The notes under the pieces: generated by a model
Told to the model about the DNA's origin: nothing
Databases searched by the model: none
Seen by the model: the letters and a program-made list of their open reading frames with translations, nothing else
Program-made: the position numbers and the translations under genes
Assembly (NCBI GenBank): GCA_934446475.1
Contig: CAKSEH010000006.1
Span: 1-64,000, forward strand
Source of the DNA: an uncultured Eubacteriales bacterium
GTDB taxonomy: Bacteria > Bacillota > Clostridia > Oscillospirales > Acutalibacteraceae
Direction of reading: 5' to 3'
Length of the DNA stretch: 64,000 nt
In this document: positions 63,501 through 64,000 of the stretch, in pieces
Layout of the letters: the number at the start of each line of letters is the position of its first letter
How positions within the stretch are numbered: the first letter of the stretch is position 1

Positions 63501-63774
63501 TAAGAATATGTTTATCGGCGTCAGAAAGAGATTTAAAACAAATTCCGCCGCTTATCTGTTCGGTTTCGGAACAAAGGCGTGTAAAACTTGTAACCGTTAC
63601 ATTCTGAAAGTCACCGTCCCCGAGAGCGTCAAGAACCAGTTTTTCACTTTCAAAAGAAAACTGTTCGGGTACAAGAAGAAGAGGTCTCTCCCCTGCCTTT
63701 GCAGATTTTTCCACAAGTTTTATTATCTCATATGTTTTACCGCAGGCGGCACGGCCGAAAATAAATTTCAGCAT
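60535..63774 (-). CDS. addB: ATP-dependent helicase/nuclease subunit B
   Basis: 1079 aa. Walker A-like FGRAACGKTYEI at the start, inactive helicase-like middle (chi recognition in relatives), nuclease GTVDRVDEWNGYIRVIDYKSGSK, and the Fe-S cluster cysteines: one in HCRFKYFLKYGLKAR, three in CEYCDFSCVCK near the end. Partner of AddA. AGAGGAGG upstream. Confidence 0.95.
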   Translation of the reverse strand: MLKFIFGRAACGKTYEIIKLVEKSAKAGERPLLLVPEQFSFESEKLVLDALGDGDFQNVTVTSFTRLCSETEQISGGICFKSLSDADKHILMQRAVKSVSSDLKLWAKYFASAGFADEMLKTVEEFKLQGIYPEDLKEASNEVSGEKLRLKLSDTALIYSEYNALTAESFLDPSDRLERLCRFIETDNYFKNRPVFVDSFKGFTGQQFKLLKKIISQSPSVTIAVTYDPDADRQYGVFHNISKTVSKLKAYAEENGVAVSEAVTLRENKYNCAGLSCLEAILSGSGKAEKIKAPDITVCRADSIYDEAEFVARNIRKTVREENAAYGDFVVIARDTAPYMNALKAACERNGVSCFFDMRLSLASMPVSTAVMGAVEAATAFTGENILKFLKSGINIADETDISDLENYAYIWNLSSADWQREWDMNPDGLSSRMEEKQISMLKHLNEIRVKAVKPLTEFKSCFKGTPRERTKAIMNLLGFVKAPETFAALSDELSKKGDFTMSDAVRSSWDAMISVFNTLTACFPDTQISSKDYINALKSAISFTTVGVIPQMADEVAFGSADRIRPSRPKYAFILGANQGVFPKGISNSGVFGLNERKELIDLGLDIADRTLEASIDEDFLVYSNLCCASDKVFVSYCAVLADGSQGMPSPFVSEITENLDCITVNEPQKLSLDNAPETERGAFFELCRRMSFPDEAQTVLACNNKNLNEKAKWLGLVRNAENARLSSDTAKELFGQRIKMSPTKFDDLSHCRFKYFLKYGLKARRIYPAEMNAMQKGTLIHYVLQKMIEEYGKGIGELDKAKIKESVDRYTDEYLDGIQGYRSTEIPRLKYIVSNIRRSLYCVVMRLSEEFAQSDFIPVKCELKIGDDGEVPAIDIPLDDHGSVSLEGTVDRVDEWNGYIRVIDYKSGSKTFKLPDILFGQNMQMLLYLYTLVKFGTFGKKPAGVLYMKAKRNTDGKNIRMDGMVLDDESVVYAMERENGGKFIPKYGSTRTAGSFITDNDFEDIFAFIELKLKNTAQDLLNGSIEADPIDGIESSACEYCDFSCVCKTENNVPRSVEKLTKDEVIERIREENKENV

Positions 63775-63809
63775 AAGGTTTAAGACCTCCTCTTTGTAAT
63801 AATCACATA

Positions 63810-64000
63810 TTATTCATATTCAAAACGCACGGTTTTCCCGTTTACAGCCGTAAATGATGTAATCCTTGAAAACTCATCATAGGTATATCTTTCTTCGGCT
63901 ATATATCTTCTGTCATTATGTACGATAAAGCCCGTAACGAAAACCAGATCCTGCGCATTTACGGTACCGTTTTGATCTATATCGGCATATTTAAGATATT
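63810..64000 (-). CDS. C-terminus of a dockerin/YD-repeat protein (truncated by window edge)
   Basis: 63 codons of the frame ending in TAA at 63810. KYADIDQNGTVNAQDLVFVTGFI has the Ca-binding loop of a dockerin-type half-motif. It is followed by YTYDEFSRITSFTAVNGKTV, a YD/RHS-like repeat, and then RFEYE at the end. A dockerin-like hand followed by a YD repeat suggests a large secreted or surface protein; its body lies outside the window. Confidence 0.65.
   Translation of the reverse strand, partial: YLKYADIDQNGTVNAQDLVFVTGFIVHNDRRYIAEERYTYDEFSRITSFTAVNGKTVRFEYE

Noticed and set aside
1..64000. CRISPR arrays, insertion sequences with transposase, prophage genes or rRNA
   Set aside because: No regularly spaced repeats, transposase motifs, phage structural genes or rRNA stretches were seen.

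Overview
The window looks like chromosome from an anaerobic, endospore-forming member of the Clostridia, most likely Oscillospiraceae/Ruminococcaceae. The basis is sigma-G, SpoIVB, a SigH-like sigma factor, FtsK/SpoIIIE next to a TepA-like protease, AddAB recombination nuclease, [FeFe]-hydrogenase proteins beside AdhE and Rex, a Glu111-type MetA, a domain-permuted GH3 enzyme and a dockerin-like tail. About 47 protein genes are supported, plus two tRNAs (Arg-CCG, Thr-CGT). There are two candidate structured RNAs, a hairpin-repeat region beside tRNA-Arg, and a small inverted-repeat element inside a ladder of hairpins. I saw no rRNA, CRISPR array, phage or transposase gene.

Layout. 0-3.2 kb: start of a secreted protein, two perfect palindromes, a large HTH protein, then a four-helix-bundle gene coupled to a frameshifted small gene, a GTGATAT repeat cluster and tRNA-Arg. 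3.2-11.2 kb: galE, a cytidylate-kinase-like protein, and a carbohydrate locus (MFS transporter, GH110-like beta-helix enzyme, permuted GH3, divergent AraC regulator). 11.2-20.1 kb: one long minus-strand redox operon, rex-adhE-kinase-two ferredoxin-like proteins-HydS-phosphatase-HydA. 20.2-23.4 kb: metY-metA-lysR. 23.5-28.5 kb: a candidate small RNA and an amino-sugar operon (nagB-ROK kinase-nagA-degenerate mannose-6-phosphate isomerase) with a divergent AraC regulator.

28.5-42.4 kb: esterase, DegV, MBL-fold protein, FtsK, GH25 lysozyme, TepA, an acetyltransferase, SpoIVB, and a response regulator-histidine kinase-HtrA operon. 42.4-43.1 kb: a pseudoknotted RNA resembling the raiA motif, a zinc-ribbon gene and a degenerate tRNA-like sequence. 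43.1-55.6 kb: sigma factor, phosphohexomutase, a heterodimeric ABC exporter, IspE, VanZ-like protein, polysaccharide deacetylase, second DegV, a lone AT-rich ABC exporter and sigma-G. 55.7-56.5 kb: hairpin ladder with the inverted-repeat element, an orphan consensus promoter and tRNA-Thr. 56.5-64 kb: small XRE regulator, addA, addB, and the end of a dockerin/YD-repeat protein.

How it fits together. The redox operon can be read as an NADH/H2-sensing and fermentation module: Rex senses NADH/NAD+, AdhE disposes of reductant as ethanol, and HydS is a probable H-cluster sensor that may signal through the SpoIIE-type phosphatase. The nag operon turns GlcNAc-6-P into fructose-6-P. The met genes make homocysteine by the O-acetylhomoserine route. 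Strong hairpin terminators separate most units, and many start codons were moved inward on ribosome-binding-site evidence.
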